Origin: Pseudomonas frederiksbergensis
GTDB lineage: Bacteria > Pseudomonadota > Gammaproteobacteria > Pseudomonadales > Pseudomonadaceae
Assembly: GCF_003732665.1 (NCBI RefSeq)
Contig: NZ_MOBP01000006.1
Span: forward strand, 682,001-746,000
DNA: 64,000 nt
Direction of reading: 5' to 3'
Below, in pieces: positions 42,131 to 51,512 of the stretch. The notes beneath the pieces are model-generated. The model was not told the origin of the DNA and made no database searches. It saw only the letters and a list, made by a program, of their open reading frames with translations. Each line of letters begins with the position of its first letter. Position 1 is the first letter of the stretch. Made by a program: the position numbers and the translations under genes.

Positions 42131-45100
42131 TCAGTCGAGGTCCAGCACCACGACCCGCTGCCCGGCGCGCACCGCCGAACCCGGTTGCACGAGAATCTTG
42201 CGCACCACCCCGGCCATCGGCGCCAGCAGGGGGATTTCCATCTTCATCGACTCCAGAATCACCAGCACATCCCCGGTCTCAACCCGTGTGCCGGTTTCAA
42301 CCTGGACCTGCCAGAGGTTGCCGGCGATGTGGCTGTCGACGCTCTGTTGACCGCTGGCCAGCGGCGCGTCTTCGGTCGCTTCGGGGATCAGTTCTTCACT
42401 GTCGAAATGTGCCTGGCCGCTGGCGATCCAGCGTTCCCGTTCGGCGTTGAACGCCGCTTTTTGCTGATCGCGAAACGCCGCGATGCTCTCGGCTTCTTTC
42501 GTCAAAAAAGCCTGGTAATCCGCCAGGTTCAACTGACTGTGTTCGATGTTCAGCTCGAAGCGCCCGAGGGGGAAATCCCGGCGAATGCGCAGCAGCTCAT
42601 CGGCGCTCACCGGGTAAAAACGAATCTGATCAAAGAACCTTAGCAGCCACGGTTTGCCGTCGAACGCCGCCACTTCGCGGTAGCGATTCCACATCTGCAA
42701 GGTGCGCCCGACAAACTGATAACCACCAGGGCCTTCCATGCCGTACACGCACATGTAGGCGCCGCCGATGCCCACCGAATTTTCGGCAGTCCAGGTGCGC
42801 GCCGGGTTGTACTTGGTGGTCACCAGACGATGGCGCGGGTCGAGCGGGGTGGCGACCGGTGCGCCGAGGTAAACGTCGCCCAAACCCATCACCAGATAGC
42901 TGGCATCGAACACCGTGCGCTGCACTTCGTCGAGGTTCGGCAGGTCGTTGATGCGGCGGATGAACTCCAGGTTGCTCGGGCACCACGGCGCGTCCTTGCG
43001 CACGGTGGTCATGTATTTTTCGATTGCCAACTGACAGGCCGGATCGTCCCAGGACAGCGGCAAATGCACGATGCGCGATGGGACTTGCAGGTCCTTGGCG
43101 GCGCACACCGCGTCCCATTCACCGGCGATGATGCCGAGCAGATCGGTCAGCGGTAGTTGTTCGGGGTGGTAGTGGACTTGCAGGGAGCGGATGCCGGGCG
43201 TGAGGTCGATGACGCCGTGGAGGTGTTTGGTTTCCAGGGCTTGCATCAAGGCATGGGCGCGGAAGCGCAACACAAGATCGAGCTCTGGTGCGCCGATTTC
43301 CAGCAGCAGATGAGTATCGCCCGACAGTCGCGCTACCAGCCGCGTATCCCCCTGACCCAACTCCAACACCACAGGCGACTCAACCCCCTGTGGGAGCGGG
43401 CTTGCTCGCGAAGGCGTCGTGCCAGTCGATATTAATGTGTCTGATACACCGCTTTCGCGAGCAAGCCCGCTCCCACAGGGGGTATCCCATTTCAGGGCGA
43501 GATTGCGGGCGGTTTTGAGATCGACCGGTTGGAACTGCACCTTATCCCCAGCCTTAAGCTGCCCCAACTGCCAAAGGTCCGCCTCGATCACCGTCACCGG
43601 GCACACAAACCCGCCCAGGCTCGGCCCATCCGGCCCGAGGATCACCGGCATGTCCCCGGTGAAATCCACCGCGCCGATCGCATACGGATTGTCATGGATA
43701 TTCGACGGATGCAGTCCCGCCTCTCCACCATCGGCCCGCACCCATTCCGGCTTCGGCCCGATCAGCCGCACGCCGGTGCGACTGGAGTTGAAATGCACTT
43801 CCCACTGGGTGGCAAAGAAAGTACCCATGTAGTTTTCGGTGAAATATTCCGGTGCGCCGTGGGGGCCGTAGATCACCCGAATTTGCCGCACGGCTGGCAG
43901 ATCAGCGATGTCAGGCAGTTGTTCTCCGGCCCTACGATCATTCAGCGCCGGCACATGCAGCACATCACCGGCCCGCAGCGCCCGCCCGCCATGTCCACCA
44001 AACTGGCCGAGGGTGAAGGTGCTTTTGCTGCCCAGGTAGTCCGGCACTTGCAGCCCACCGCGCAGGCACAGGTAGCTGCGGGCGCCCGCACCGGCGATCG
44101 TGCCGAGGCTCAATGTGGCCCCTGCCGGAATCAACAATGCGGTGTTCATCGGCACCGCTTCACCGTTCAACGTCAACGGAATCACCGCCCCGGTCACCGC
44201 CACCACGGCGTCACAGTTGAAGCGCAGCAACGGCCCGCTCATGGTGATTTCCAGTGCCGCAAAACCCTCGTCATTGCCCAGCAATCGGTTGCCCAAACGC
44301 AACGCCCGACTGTCCATCGGCCCCGACGGCGGCACGCCGACCGCCCAGTAGCCGAGGCGACCGGGATAGTCTTGCACGCTGGTTTGCGTCCCGGCGCTGA
44401 GCACTTCGAACGTGTTGGCGTGATACACCAGACCTTCCAGGCACCGCGTCCACGGCTGGCCGCTGGCGAACGGTGCGTCGAGCAAAATCTGCCGCAGGTA
44501 ATCGCGGTTGGTTTCCACGCCGTAGAGCAGGCTGTCGCCCAAGGCCTGATGCAAATCTGTAAGCGCCAGCTCCCGAGTCGGCGCCCAACTGATGACCTTG
44601 GCAATCATCGGATCGAAGTACGGCGGGATCTCGCAACCGGCCTCGACCCAGGTGTCGATGCGCAGGTGTTTGCCGTCAGTGGCGGGGAAGTTCACCGCCG
44701 TCAGCAGGCCCGGACTCGGCTGAAAATCCCGGCCCGGATCTTCCGCATACAACCGTGCCTGAATCGCATGACCGTGCGCGTTCAAACCTCTGCTTAATTC
44801 ATGAAGCGGCGGTAAATCGCCCGCCGCCAGTTCGACCATCCAGCGCACCAGATCCACGCCCCACACCTGTTCGGTAACGCCGTGCTCGACCTGCAAACGG
44901 GTGTTCACTTCCAGAAAGTAGAACTGCTGATCTTCACTGTCGAAGACAAATTCCACCGTCCCGGCGCTGCGGTAATTCACCGCTTTCGCCAGTTTGATCG
45001 CCGCCGCACACAACGCGTCTGCCATCCCTTCGGGCAGGTTCGGCGCCGGGGTTTCTTCGAGGACTTTTTGGTTGCGCCGCTGCACCGAACAGTCGCGCAC

Positions 45101-45772
45101 GCCGAGGGCAATCACCTCGCCCAAACCATCGCCAAACACCTGCACTTCCAGATGCCGGGCGCGCTGGATGTACTTCTCGATGAACACCCCGGCGTCGCTG
45201 AAATTGTTCTGGCCCAGGCGTTTGACCGCTTCGAAGGATTCGCTCAGCTCCGCAGCGCTGCGGCACACGCGCATGCCGATGCCGCCACCGCCGGCGGTGC
45301 TTTTGAGCATCACCGGGTAGCCCACGTGTTCGCCGGCAATCATCGCCGCGTCGAGGCTGTCGAGCAGTTCAGTGCCTTCGAGCATCGGCACGCCGTGTGG
45401 CTTGGCCAACGCACGGGCGGTGTGCTTGAGGCCGAACACTCGCAATTGTTCCGGCGTCGGGCCGATGAAGGCGATGTTGGCCGCTTCACAGGCTTCGGCG
45501 AATGCGGCGTTTTCAGAGAGAAAACCGTAGCCGGGATGAATCGCCGTGGCGCCGGTGGCTTGGGCGATGGCGAGGATTTTATCCACCGCCAAATAGGTGC
45601 CGGCCGCCGCGCCTTCACCGAGGCTGTGGGCTTCATCGGCCTGCAAAATGTGCAGGCTTGCGGCATCGGCTTCGGAGTACACGGCAACGCCCTTGACCTG
45701 CAAATCACCCAAGGTGCGCAGGATGCGGCAGGCAATGGCGCCACGGTTGGCAATCAGGACTTTTTCAAACAT
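42131..45772 (-). CDS. Guanidine (urea-type) carboxylase, biotin enzyme, with in-frame REPIN
   Basis: Biotin-dependent carboxylase of 1213 residues. Order: biotin carboxylase with ATP-grasp loop [13 protein letters not shown] (about 1-450), AHS2/KipA carboxyltransferase half (about 470-760), AHS1/KipI half (about 800-1010), and a C-terminal biotinyl domain with ESMKM (Lys about 1177). In urea carboxylases this makes allophanate; beside DUF1989 genes and a guanidine riboswitch it more likely carboxylates guanidine. Residues about 763-796, between the two carboxyltransferase halves, are encoded by an inserted REPIN that keeps the frame. Whether the enzyme stays active is not known. Confidence 0.88.
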   Translation of the reverse strand: MFEKVLIANRGAIACRILRTLGDLQVKGVAVYSEADAASLHILQADEAHSLGEGAAAGTYLAVDKILAIAQATGATAIHPGYGFLSENAAFAEACEAANIAFIGPTPEQLRVFGLKHTARALAKPHGVPMLEGTELLDSLDAAMIAGEHVGYPVMLKSTAGGGGIGMRVCRSAAELSESFEAVKRLGQNNFSDAGVFIEKYIQRARHLEVQVFGDGLGEVIALGVRDCSVQRRNQKVLEETPAPNLPEGMADALCAAAIKLAKAVNYRSAGTVEFVFDSEDQQFYFLEVNTRLQVEHGVTEQVWGVDLVRWMVELAAGDLPPLHELSRGLNAHGHAIQARLYAEDPGRDFQPSPGLLTAVNFPATDGKHLRIDTWVEAGCEIPPYFDPMIAKVISWAPTRELALTDLHQALGDSLLYGVETNRDYLRQILLDAPFASGQPWTRCLEGLVYHANTFEVLSAGTQTSVQDYPGRLGYWAVGVPPSGPMDSRALRLGNRLLGNDEGFAALEITMSGPLLRFNCDAVVAVTGAVIPLTLNGEAVPMNTALLIPAGATLSLGTIAGAGARSYLCLRGGLQVPDYLGSKSTFTLGQFGGHGGRALRAGDVLHVPALNDRRAGEQLPDIADLPAVRQIRVIYGPHGAPEYFTENYMGTFFATQWEVHFNSSRTGVRLIGPKPEWVRADGGEAGLHPSNIHDNPYAIGAVDFTGDMPVILGPDGPSLGGFVCPVTVIEADLWQLGQLKAGDKVQFQPVDLKTARNLALKWDTPCGSGLARESGVSDTLISTGTTPSRASPLPQGVESPVVLELGQGDTRLVARLSGDTHLLLEIGAPELDLVLRFRAHALMQALETKHLHGVIDLTPGIRSLQVHYHPEQLPLTDLLGIIAGEWDAVCAAKDLQVPSRIVHLPLSWDDPACQLAIEKYMTTVRKDAPWCPSNLEFIRRINDLPNLDEVQRTVFDASYLVMGLGDVYLGAPVATPLDPRHRLVTTKYNPARTWTAENSVGIGGAYMCVYGMEGPGGYQFVGRTLQMWNRYREVAAFDGKPWLLRFFDQIRFYPVSADELLRIRRDFPLGRFELNIEHSQLNLADYQAFLTKEAESIAAFRDQQKAAFNAERERWIASGQAHFDSEELIPEATEDAPLASGQQSVDSHIAGNLWQVQVETGTRVETGDVLVILESMKMEIPLLAPMAGVVRKILVQPGSAVRAGQRVVVLDLD
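43383..43483. repeat. REPIN inside the carboxylase coding sequence
   Basis: Complete palindromic doublet with REP cores at 43389-43412 and 43453-43476, extended by ACCCCC / GGGGGT arms. On the coding strand it is read as an in-frame peptide starting [14 protein letters not shown] and ending [10 protein letters not shown]. Confidence 0.92.
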
Positions 45773-45898
45773 GGCAAAACCCCCGGAGGCGATAACGCAT
45801 CAGCCTCGACCTGGGATGCGGGCCGTCCCGCAGTTTTTCGATAGGCGCCGAGGTCGTCCCCGGGCGGAAAAACAATCTACAAAACACCGAAAATCCAC

Positions 45899-45988
45899 TG
45901 TGGGAGCGGGCTTGCTCGCGAAGGGGCCAGCACCTTCACCATGGATGTCGACTGACACACCGCTTTCGCGAGCAAGCCCGCTCCCACA
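45899..45988. repeat. REPIN doublet in a 305-bp gap within the operon
   Basis: Facing REP cores at 45899-45922 and 45965-45988, between the DUF1989 gene and the carboxylase. Nothing else is seen in 45773-46077 except the carboxylase ribosome site (CGGGGG near 45780). Confidence 0.88.
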
Positions 45989-46077
45989 GTTGGATCAGTG
46001 GTGTTTTTGGGGGTTTAGGCACTGGCCCGAACGCGCCTGGCACAGGGCAAACAACCACCGCCGCAATCGCAACAATT

Positions 46078-46719
46078 TCAGTTCCATACCAGTAACTCCG
46101 CAGGCGTAGGGTTGTAGGCATTGCACGGGTTGTTCAATTGCGGGCAGTTGGAAATCAACACAATCACATCCATCTCCGCCCGCAGATCCACGTACTTGCC
46201 CGGCGCTGAAATCCCGTCTTCAAACGTCAATCCACCGTCGGCCGTGACCGGCACGTTCATGAAGAAGTTGATGTTCGGCCCGATGTCGCCCTTGCCCAGT
46301 CGTCCGTCGTGGACGCAGGCTCGCAGGTAGTTGTCGCGGCAGCTGTGCATGTAGCGTTTCTCCAATGCGTAACGCACGGTGTTGCTCTCTTGCGCGCAGG
46401 CGCCGCCGAGGGTGTCATGGCGCCCGCAGGTGTCGGCGACGATGGTCAGCATCGGTTTGCCGAGGTTGGAATAGAGCACGCTGCCGGTGCTGAGATAGAC
46501 GCTGTTCTGCCGGCGCAAGGTGCGTTGCACGTCGTAGCGTTCCTTTGGGTTGGCGAGGCTGTAGAACAAGGTGTCCACGGCTTGATTGCCTTCCAGGTCG
46601 AGGATGCGCAAGGTCTGGCCGGCCTTGACCTCCATCAGCCAGGGTTCGCCGGCGGGGATGGTGGCGCGGTATACGGCGTTCTCAGGCTGCTGGTGTGAAG
46701 TAGCGATGGCGAGTGACAT
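46078..46719 (-). CDS. Carboxyguanidine deiminase subunit (DUF1989, UAAP2 type)
   Basis: DUF1989 protein of 213 residues, known as urea-amidolyase-associated protein 2 and later shown, as a heterodimer with its partner, to deiminate carboxyguanidine to allophanate. Landmarks: ILDLEGNQAVDTLFY, VADTCGRHDTLGGAC and a late ISNCPQLNNPCNAYNPT with putative metal-binding Cys. It lies 11 bases downstream of its partner gene. Confidence 0.87.
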   Translation of the reverse strand: MSLAIATSHQQPENAVYRATIPAGEPWLMEVKAGQTLRILDLEGNQAVDTLFYSLANPKERYDVQRTLRRQNSVYLSTGSVLYSNLGKPMLTIVADTCGRHDTLGGACAQESNTVRYALEKRYMHSCRDNYLRACVHDGRLGKGDIGPNINFFMNVPVTADGGLTFEDGISAPGKYVDLRAEMDVIVLISNCPQLNNPCNAYNPTPAELLVWN

Positions 46720-46730
46720 GGCAGCAATCC

Positions 46731-47456
46731 TCAGGCGAACAAACGGTCGGTGTTGATAAAGCCGCGCTCGTTTTCCGGGCGCGAGGTGCGGCAGTGTTCG
46801 GCGACGCTGGCGTCGGCGTTCATCCAGCTCAGTTTCAGCGGTTTTGGCGCGTAGTCCGGCGACGGATCCATCGGATGTTGCAGCGCGGTGAGCACCACCA
46901 GGGTGTCCATCGGTGCGTACAACTCGATGTAGTCGCCGGCCTTGGAGTTGCCCTCGACGAAGTGGAAGCGTCCGGCCTCATCGACGTTCACGCGGCTGAA
47001 CAGGTTGAGGGTCATCAGCAAATCCGACAGGCCCAACCCCCACTTGCCCAGCTCCACCAACAGGTTGTCGGTGCCGTTGCGGAAGAAGCCGTTGCGCAGT
47101 TCCTGATAGCGGCCGGCGCCGTATTTTTCCGCTACTTCTTCAGCGCAGAGCACACCACCGAGGCTGTCGCTCCAGCCGCAGGTGTCGGCAGTGATTGCCG
47201 CCAGCACCCGGCCCATGTCCGAGTACAAACAATGGCCGGCAGTGAGCTTGGCGGTGTGTTGGCATTTGAGGCTGTCGGGCAGGTTCAGGCGTTCGGTTTT
47301 TTCGTTGGCGTTGAGCAGCGTCAGGCTGACATTGGCGCCGCCGCGCAGGTCGGTCAGGCGCAGCAGTTGGCCGCGTTTCAATACGAAGGAACGATGGCCG
47401 CCGCCGGGGAGCATTTCTTCGGCGAAGGGCGGGAACAGTTGGGTTGAATCAGTCAT
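46731..47456 (-). CDS. Carboxyguanidine deiminase subunit (DUF1989, UAAP1 type)
   Basis: DUF1989 protein of 241 residues, the larger partner. It shares with the neighbour the RLTDLRGGANVSLTLLNAN and ITADTCGWSDSLGG motifs. With the other subunit it converts carboxyguanidine to allophanate and ammonia. It follows the ABC ATPase gene by 12 bases. The family link to guanidine is established; here it is supported by the operon's riboswitch. Confidence 0.87.
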   Translation of the reverse strand: MTDSTQLFPPFAEEMLPGGGHRSFVLKRGQLLRLTDLRGGANVSLTLLNANEKTERLNLPDSLKCQHTAKLTAGHCLYSDMGRVLAAITADTCGWSDSLGGVLCAEEVAEKYGAGRYQELRNGFFRNGTDNLLVELGKWGLGLSDLLMTLNLFSRVNVDEAGRFHFVEGNSKAGDYIELYAPMDTLVVLTALQHPMDPSPDYAPKPLKLSWMNADASVAEHCRTSRPENERGFINTDRLFA

Positions 47457-47468
47457 TTTCAGATTCCT

Positions 47469-48257
47469 CTAAGCGATACGAAGCGTGCCTGCCAGCTCAG
47501 CCGGCAAGGCATCGACGGCGGCGCGGGTGGCGCGGCGGTCGCTGTTCAAAGGGATGTCGTAGGTGATGCGTGCGCCATAGGCGCCGGGGGCGTGCGGGTC
47601 GAGGCGGACCTTGTCGAACACCAGCAAACGGGTGCCGAGGCTGAAACCTTCGGACAGGTCGTGGGTAACCATGAACACCGTCAGTCGGGTCTCGCGCCAC
47701 AGCTCCAGCAGCAGAACATGCATGTCTTTGCGGATCCCCGGATCGAGGGCGCCAAACGGTTCGTCGAGCAGCAACACTCGTGGCTTCATGATCAACGCCT
47801 GGGCGATGGCCAACCGTTGTTGCATGCCGCCGGAGAGCTGCGCCGGGTACTTGTCCAGCGAGTGGCCGAGGCCGACTTTGTGCAACAGCACCGAGGCCTG
47901 TTCGCGGGCGTCTTTTTTGGCGTTGCCGAACAAGCGCCCGAGCAGCGCTGAGCGGGGCAGTTCGAGGCCGAGGGCAACGTTGTCCAGCACCGTCAGATGC
48001 GGGAACACCGAGTAGCGCTGGAACACCACGCCACGGCTCGAATCCGGTTCGCCGGCCAGGGCTTGGCCATCGAGCAGAATCTCGCCGCGACTGGCCTTTT
48101 CCTGGCCCAGCAGCAGGCGCAGGAAGGTCGATTTACCGCAACCCGAGGCGCCGACCAAGGTGCAGAACTCACCTTCGTTGACGTTCAGATTCAGACCTTC
48201 GAGCACCACCTGATCGGCGTACTGCTGCCAGACGTTTTTCACCGTGATGAAGCTCAT
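47469..48257 (-). CDS. ABC transporter ATPase (nitrate/taurine type)
   Basis: ABC ATPase of 262 residues with Walker A GASGCGKSTFL, signature LSGGMQQRLAIAQAL, Walker B VLLLDEPFGALD and the switch His in VTHDLSEG. It belongs to the NrtD/SsuB/TauB group. Its ATG overlaps the permease stop by ATGA. It energises uptake of the operon's substrate, probably guanidine or a derivative. Confidence 0.9.
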   Translation of the reverse strand: MSFITVKNVWQQYADQVVLEGLNLNVNEGEFCTLVGASGCGKSTFLRLLLGQEKASRGEILLDGQALAGEPDSSRGVVFQRYSVFPHLTVLDNVALGLELPRSALLGRLFGNAKKDAREQASVLLHKVGLGHSLDKYPAQLSGGMQQRLAIAQALIMKPRVLLLDEPFGALDPGIRKDMHVLLLELWRETRLTVFMVTHDLSEGFSLGTRLLVFDKVRLDPHAPGAYGARITYDIPLNSDRRATRAAVDALPAELAGTLRIA

Positions 48258-49069
48258 GCGCGGGCTCCTTCATACCAAGGGAAGGCGCGCTGAGTCAGGC
48301 GCTTCAAACCCCAATCCATCAGCCAGGCAAGCAGGGTGATCCACACCACGTAGGGCAGGATCACGTCCATCGCCAGATAACGCCGCACCAGGAAAATCCG
48401 ATAGCCGAGGCCATCCGTTGAAGCGATGGCTTCAGCGGCGATCAGAAACAACCACGCCGAACCGAGCATCAGCCGCAGGGAAATCAACAGCCGTGGCAGC
48501 AATTGCGGCAGCACCACGCGCAGCATCAAGGTCCAGGTCGAAGCGCCCAAGGTCTGGGCCTTGATCAGCAACTCGACGGGGATCTCCCTCGCACGCTGTT
48601 CCAGATCCCGGGCCAGCGCCGGGGTGATGCCGATCACGATCAGCATCACTTTCGACAACTCACCCAAGCCAAAAACGATGAACAGAATCGGCAGGATCGC
48701 CAGGGGCGGCACCATCGACAGCACCGTCAATAACGGCGACAACGGCGCGCCGAACAGCGGCAACGTCCCGGCTGCCATGCCCAGGCACAACCCGGCCAAG
48801 GCGCTGATGCCGAGGCCGATCGCCAGCCGTCGCAGGCTGGACGCGCTGTCCTGCCAGAGCAGGTAGTCACCGGTGCGGCTGTCGGCGACGAAGGCCAGGC
48901 GTTTCACCGCATCGGTCATCTGCACGGCGCTGGGCAGCAGTTTGTCGTTGGGGTTGTCCGTCAGCCGCTCGGCCGAGCCCAGGAAGTAGGCGAGCAGCAC
49001 CAGGGCGAACGGCAGGATCACCAACAGCAAGCGACTCGGGCGATCCGGGTGGCGATTGATCAGGCGCAT
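48254..49069 (-). CDS. ABC transporter permease
   Basis: Inner-membrane permease of 271 residues with six or seven helices and the EAA loop around AQTLGASTWTLMLRVVLPQLLP. Belongs to the SsuC/TauC group. Overlaps the ATPase gene by 4 bases and follows the binding-protein gene by 17. Confidence 0.9.
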   Translation of the reverse strand: MRLINRHPDRPSRLLLVILPFALVLLAYFLGSAERLTDNPNDKLLPSAVQMTDAVKRLAFVADSRTGDYLLWQDSASSLRRLAIGLGISALAGLCLGMAAGTLPLFGAPLSPLLTVLSMVPPLAILPILFIVFGLGELSKVMLIVIGITPALARDLEQRAREIPVELLIKAQTLGASTWTLMLRVVLPQLLPRLLISLRLMLGSAWLFLIAAEAIASTDGLGYRIFLVRRYLAMDVILPYVVWITLLAWLMDWGLKRLTQRAFPWYEGARA

Positions 49070-49086
49070 GGCCAGGTCCTCCAGTC

Positions 49087-50154
49087 TTACAACTTGGCGT
49101 CAGCGGCCATCTGCACGTAGCTCGGGTCGAAGCGCAGCTTGAGGTTGCCTTTGTCGCCGCTGGTCACGCCGTTGGCGAAGGCCATGCCCACGGCGCTGGT
49201 GTCCTTGGCGCCTTCACCGAGCAAGCCGTGCTGGAAGGAAAATTCGGCGACCTTGCGCATGGTTTCCGGCAATTGCTTGCTGGTAGAAAACGCCAGGGCT
49301 TCCTTGGGCGTGGCAAACAATTTGGTGGTGTCGAGTTGCGACTGGAAACCCGCCAGATCGGTGCCCGAGGCTTTGGCCATGTGTTCGAGGGCGGCTTTGC
49401 TCGCGGCGTTTTTCGCGTTCATCAACTCCACCACTTCGAACCAGGCGCCAGTCAGGGCTTTGCCGAGCGCCGGGTTGTCTTTGAGGGTGGCGCTGTTGAC
49501 CACCATCATGTCCATGATTTCGCCGGGGATCTGGCTGGAGTTGAAGACTTCGGTCACGCCGGGTTTGGCCTTGATGTCCGAGAGCATCGGGTTCCAGGTG
49601 GTGACGGCGTTGACCTGTTCGGTGTTGAAAGCCGCCGAGATGTCGGCGTCGGAGGTGTTGACCACTTTCAGGTCTTTCTCGGTGAGGTCCACCGAATCCA
49701 GGGCCCGGGCCAGCAGGTAGTGGGAAACCGACAGCTCCACCAGATTGACGTCCATGCCCTTGAGGTCGGCGACTTTCTTGCCTTCGCCCTTGAGCACGAC
49801 GCCGTCGTTGCCGTTGGAGAAATCGCTGACGATCAGCGCGGTGCTGTCCACGCCGCCAGCCGCCGGAATGGTCAGCGCGTCCATGTTGGTCATGGTGCAG
49901 CCATCGAACTGGCCGGCGGTGTATTGGTTGATCGATTCGACATAGTCGTTGAGCTGCACCACATCGATCTTGATGCCGTACTTCTTCGCCCATTTGTCGA
50001 CGATGCCTTGGCTGCCGGCGTATTCCCAGGGCATCCAACCGGCGTAGATGGTCCAGCAGACGCTGAAGTGGTCTTTCTGGGCGGCGTGGGACGAGACGCT
50101 GACGAGGGCGGCGAATGCGGCGGCGAGCAGGGTGGGTATACGGAATCGGGTCAT
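49087..50154 (-). CDS. ABC transporter substrate-binding protein
   Basis: Periplasmic binding protein of 355 residues with a signal peptide ending SSHAA and an NMT1/TauA-like fold (CWTIYAGWMPWEYAG near the start; GQFDGCTMTNMDALTIPAAG). It is the first gene behind the guanidine-I riboswitch. Guanidine, a guanidino compound or urea are possible ligands; the riboswitch favours guanidine-related. Confidence 0.88.
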   Translation of the reverse strand: MTRFRIPTLLAAAFAALVSVSSHAAQKDHFSVCWTIYAGWMPWEYAGSQGIVDKWAKKYGIKIDVVQLNDYVESINQYTAGQFDGCTMTNMDALTIPAAGGVDSTALIVSDFSNGNDGVVLKGEGKKVADLKGMDVNLVELSVSHYLLARALDSVDLTEKDLKVVNTSDADISAAFNTEQVNAVTTWNPMLSDIKAKPGVTEVFNSSQIPGEIMDMMVVNSATLKDNPALGKALTGAWFEVVELMNAKNAASKAALEHMAKASGTDLAGFQSQLDTTKLFATPKEALAFSTSKQLPETMRKVAEFSFQHGLLGEGAKDTSAVGMAFANGVTSGDKGNLKLRFDPSYVQMAADAKL

Positions 50155-50214
50155 GGGATGGTTCTCCAGTTGATCAAGGGCGGGCAGGAGTCAACGCGGC
50201 ACCGCGAACGGTGG

Positions 50215-50310
50215 CTTGTCTCCCGGGCTTTTGTCCCGCCGTGTAACCTCAACTGGAGGTCGCCAACTCTCGGACCAGCCACTCGCCTAAGCGAGCCGGA
50301 ACCCTAGTCA
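50215..50310 (-). promoter_or_regulatory. Guanidine-I (ykkC) riboswitch
   Basis: On the minus strand the leader reads CTAGGGTTCCGG, then TGGCTGGTCCGAGAG, then ACGGCGGGACAAAAGCCCGG followed by GAGA, in the order and spacing of the ykkC class 1 aptamer (core about 50307 to 50219). A CACCG-TTCG-CGGTG hairpin lies just downstream and may be part of the switch. It should turn on the operon when guanidine is bound. Between this and 50591 I see nothing else. Confidence 0.93.
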
Positions 50311-50591
50311 GCCATTGCAAATTGTGGTGCCGCGAACCTGTGATGACTCCTGCACGCCTTTACTAAAGCGAGAGCCGTGCCAAGTCGGTGCGAGGCGTCT
50401 GGGCCGGGGGATGACGGTAATGGGCTGATGTTGGAGGGCGTTTGGTTGCCTTGTCATGGTGCGACGGCGCACCGCAATGGGCCGCTGATCAGGAGGCTTT
50501 TGCCGACACGCACTCGGGGCCGGATTCACAGTCAAAACAGGTGTGAGTCGGCCTGTGCCGACTGCTGTCGCGGGTCTTTCAGGAGGCCGCC

Positions 50592-50858
50592 ATGAAGTAT
50601 CAAAAACTGCTTCGTCGATTACTGCTGGGCGCGGTGTTGGGTCTGGGATTGTCCGGTTGCTATTACTACGCCGGCACGGCAGATGTGTACGCCACACCGT
50701 ATTACTACCCCGGTTATTACTACTCGCCTTATTACTACGGCTATTCCTACCCCCGGTATTACGGGCGCTATCGCTACTATTACTACGGCAACCACGGGTA
50801 TTACGGCGGTCGCGGGCCGGGTTATTACCACGGTGGCGGCCGCTACGGTCGGCATTGA
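50592..50858 (+). CDS. Tyr-rich small lipoprotein
   Basis: Protein of 88 residues with a lipoprotein signal ending LGLSGC, then a mature part almost wholly Tyr, Gly, Pro and Arg (YYYPGYYYSPYYYGYSYP). Likely anchored in the outer membrane. AGGAGGCCGCC precedes the ATG. A related gene follows 200 bases later. Function unknown. Confidence 0.78.
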   Translation: MKYQKLLRRLLLGAVLGLGLSGCYYYAGTADVYATPYYYPGYYYSPYYYGYSYPRYYGRYRYYYYGNHGYYGGRGPGYYHGGGRYGRH

Positions 50859-51055
50859 TCAGCGCGGCGCTGCCATGGATGGCGGCGCCGTTTTTCATGG
50901 GAAAGATGAAAAACCTTTCATCGGGGACTTGTTTCAATGTGTTTCATAAACGCACCAGATTCCGAAATCGATGTCTGATCTTTCGACAGTCGCCAACAAT
51001 TGGCTGTCGCCTGCCAGCGTCGCTGGTGTGGCTACTCGCGGTCCAGGAGGCCGCC

Positions 51056-51448
51056 ATGTATCGCCGAATTCTTCTGCTGGTCGTGTTGAGTTTTTCCCTT
51101 GGTGCATGCGTTCCCTATTCCTACGGAGATGGAGGCAGCTACTACAGTTCTGAGGTTTACTCGTCCCCCGCGCCGGCTTACTACTCGGGCGGTGGCAGCT
51201 ACTACTCGGCGCCACGCTATTACCAACCGGCGCCGCGTTACTACCAACCAGCGCCGCGTTATTACCAGGCGCAACCGCGCTACTACCAGTCCTACAACCG
51301 TGGCTGGCAAGGCCATGATCGAGGCGGTTGGGATGGCCGCAATCGGGGCAACTGGGACAATGACCGCCGGGGTCATGACGGGCGCGATCACCGGGGTGGT
51401 GGGCGTGGCGATCATGACGGGCGCGGTGGCCGGGGTGGTCACCGGTAG
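51056..51448 (+). CDS. Tyr/Gly-rich lipoprotein with APRYYQP repeats
   Basis: Protein of 130 residues with a lipobox SLGAC, a Tyr-Ser-Gly region, four tandem seven-residue units (APRYYQP type), and a Gly-Arg-Asp-His-rich tail (DRRGHDGRDHRGGGRGDHDG). The ribosome site and start (AGGAGGCCGCCATG) are identical to the upstream lipoprotein, so the two are likely paralogues by duplication. Ends at a good terminator. Role unknown; possibly surface-associated and disordered. Confidence 0.78.
   Translation: MYRRILLLVVLSFSLGACVPYSYGDGGSYYSSEVYSSPAPAYYSGGGSYYSAPRYYQPAPRYYQPAPRYYQAQPRYYQSYNRGWQGHDRGGWDGRNRGNWDNDRRGHDGRDHRGGGRGDHDGRGGRGGHR
51209..51292 (+). repeat. Four 21-bp coding repeats
   Basis: Four consecutive 21-base units encode APRYYQP, APRYYQP, APRYYQA and QPRYYQS, with synonymous drift between units. 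Confidence 0.75.
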
Positions 51449-51468
51449 TTCTTCATAACAGCCAGCTA

Positions 51469-51502
51469 CAAAAAAGCGGCGCATTGAGCGCCGCTTTTTT
51501 TG
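51469..51502. terminator. Bidirectional rho-independent terminator
   Basis: AAAAAAGCGGCGC / GCGCCGCTTTTTTT with an ATTGA loop, between convergent genes. Confidence 0.9.
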
Positions 51503-51512
51503 TGCCCGGATT

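Noticed and set aside
51209..51292. Short CRISPR-like array
   Set aside because: The repeats are adjacent, encode APRYYQP units in frame and lack spacers. No CRISPR array was seen elsewhere in the window.
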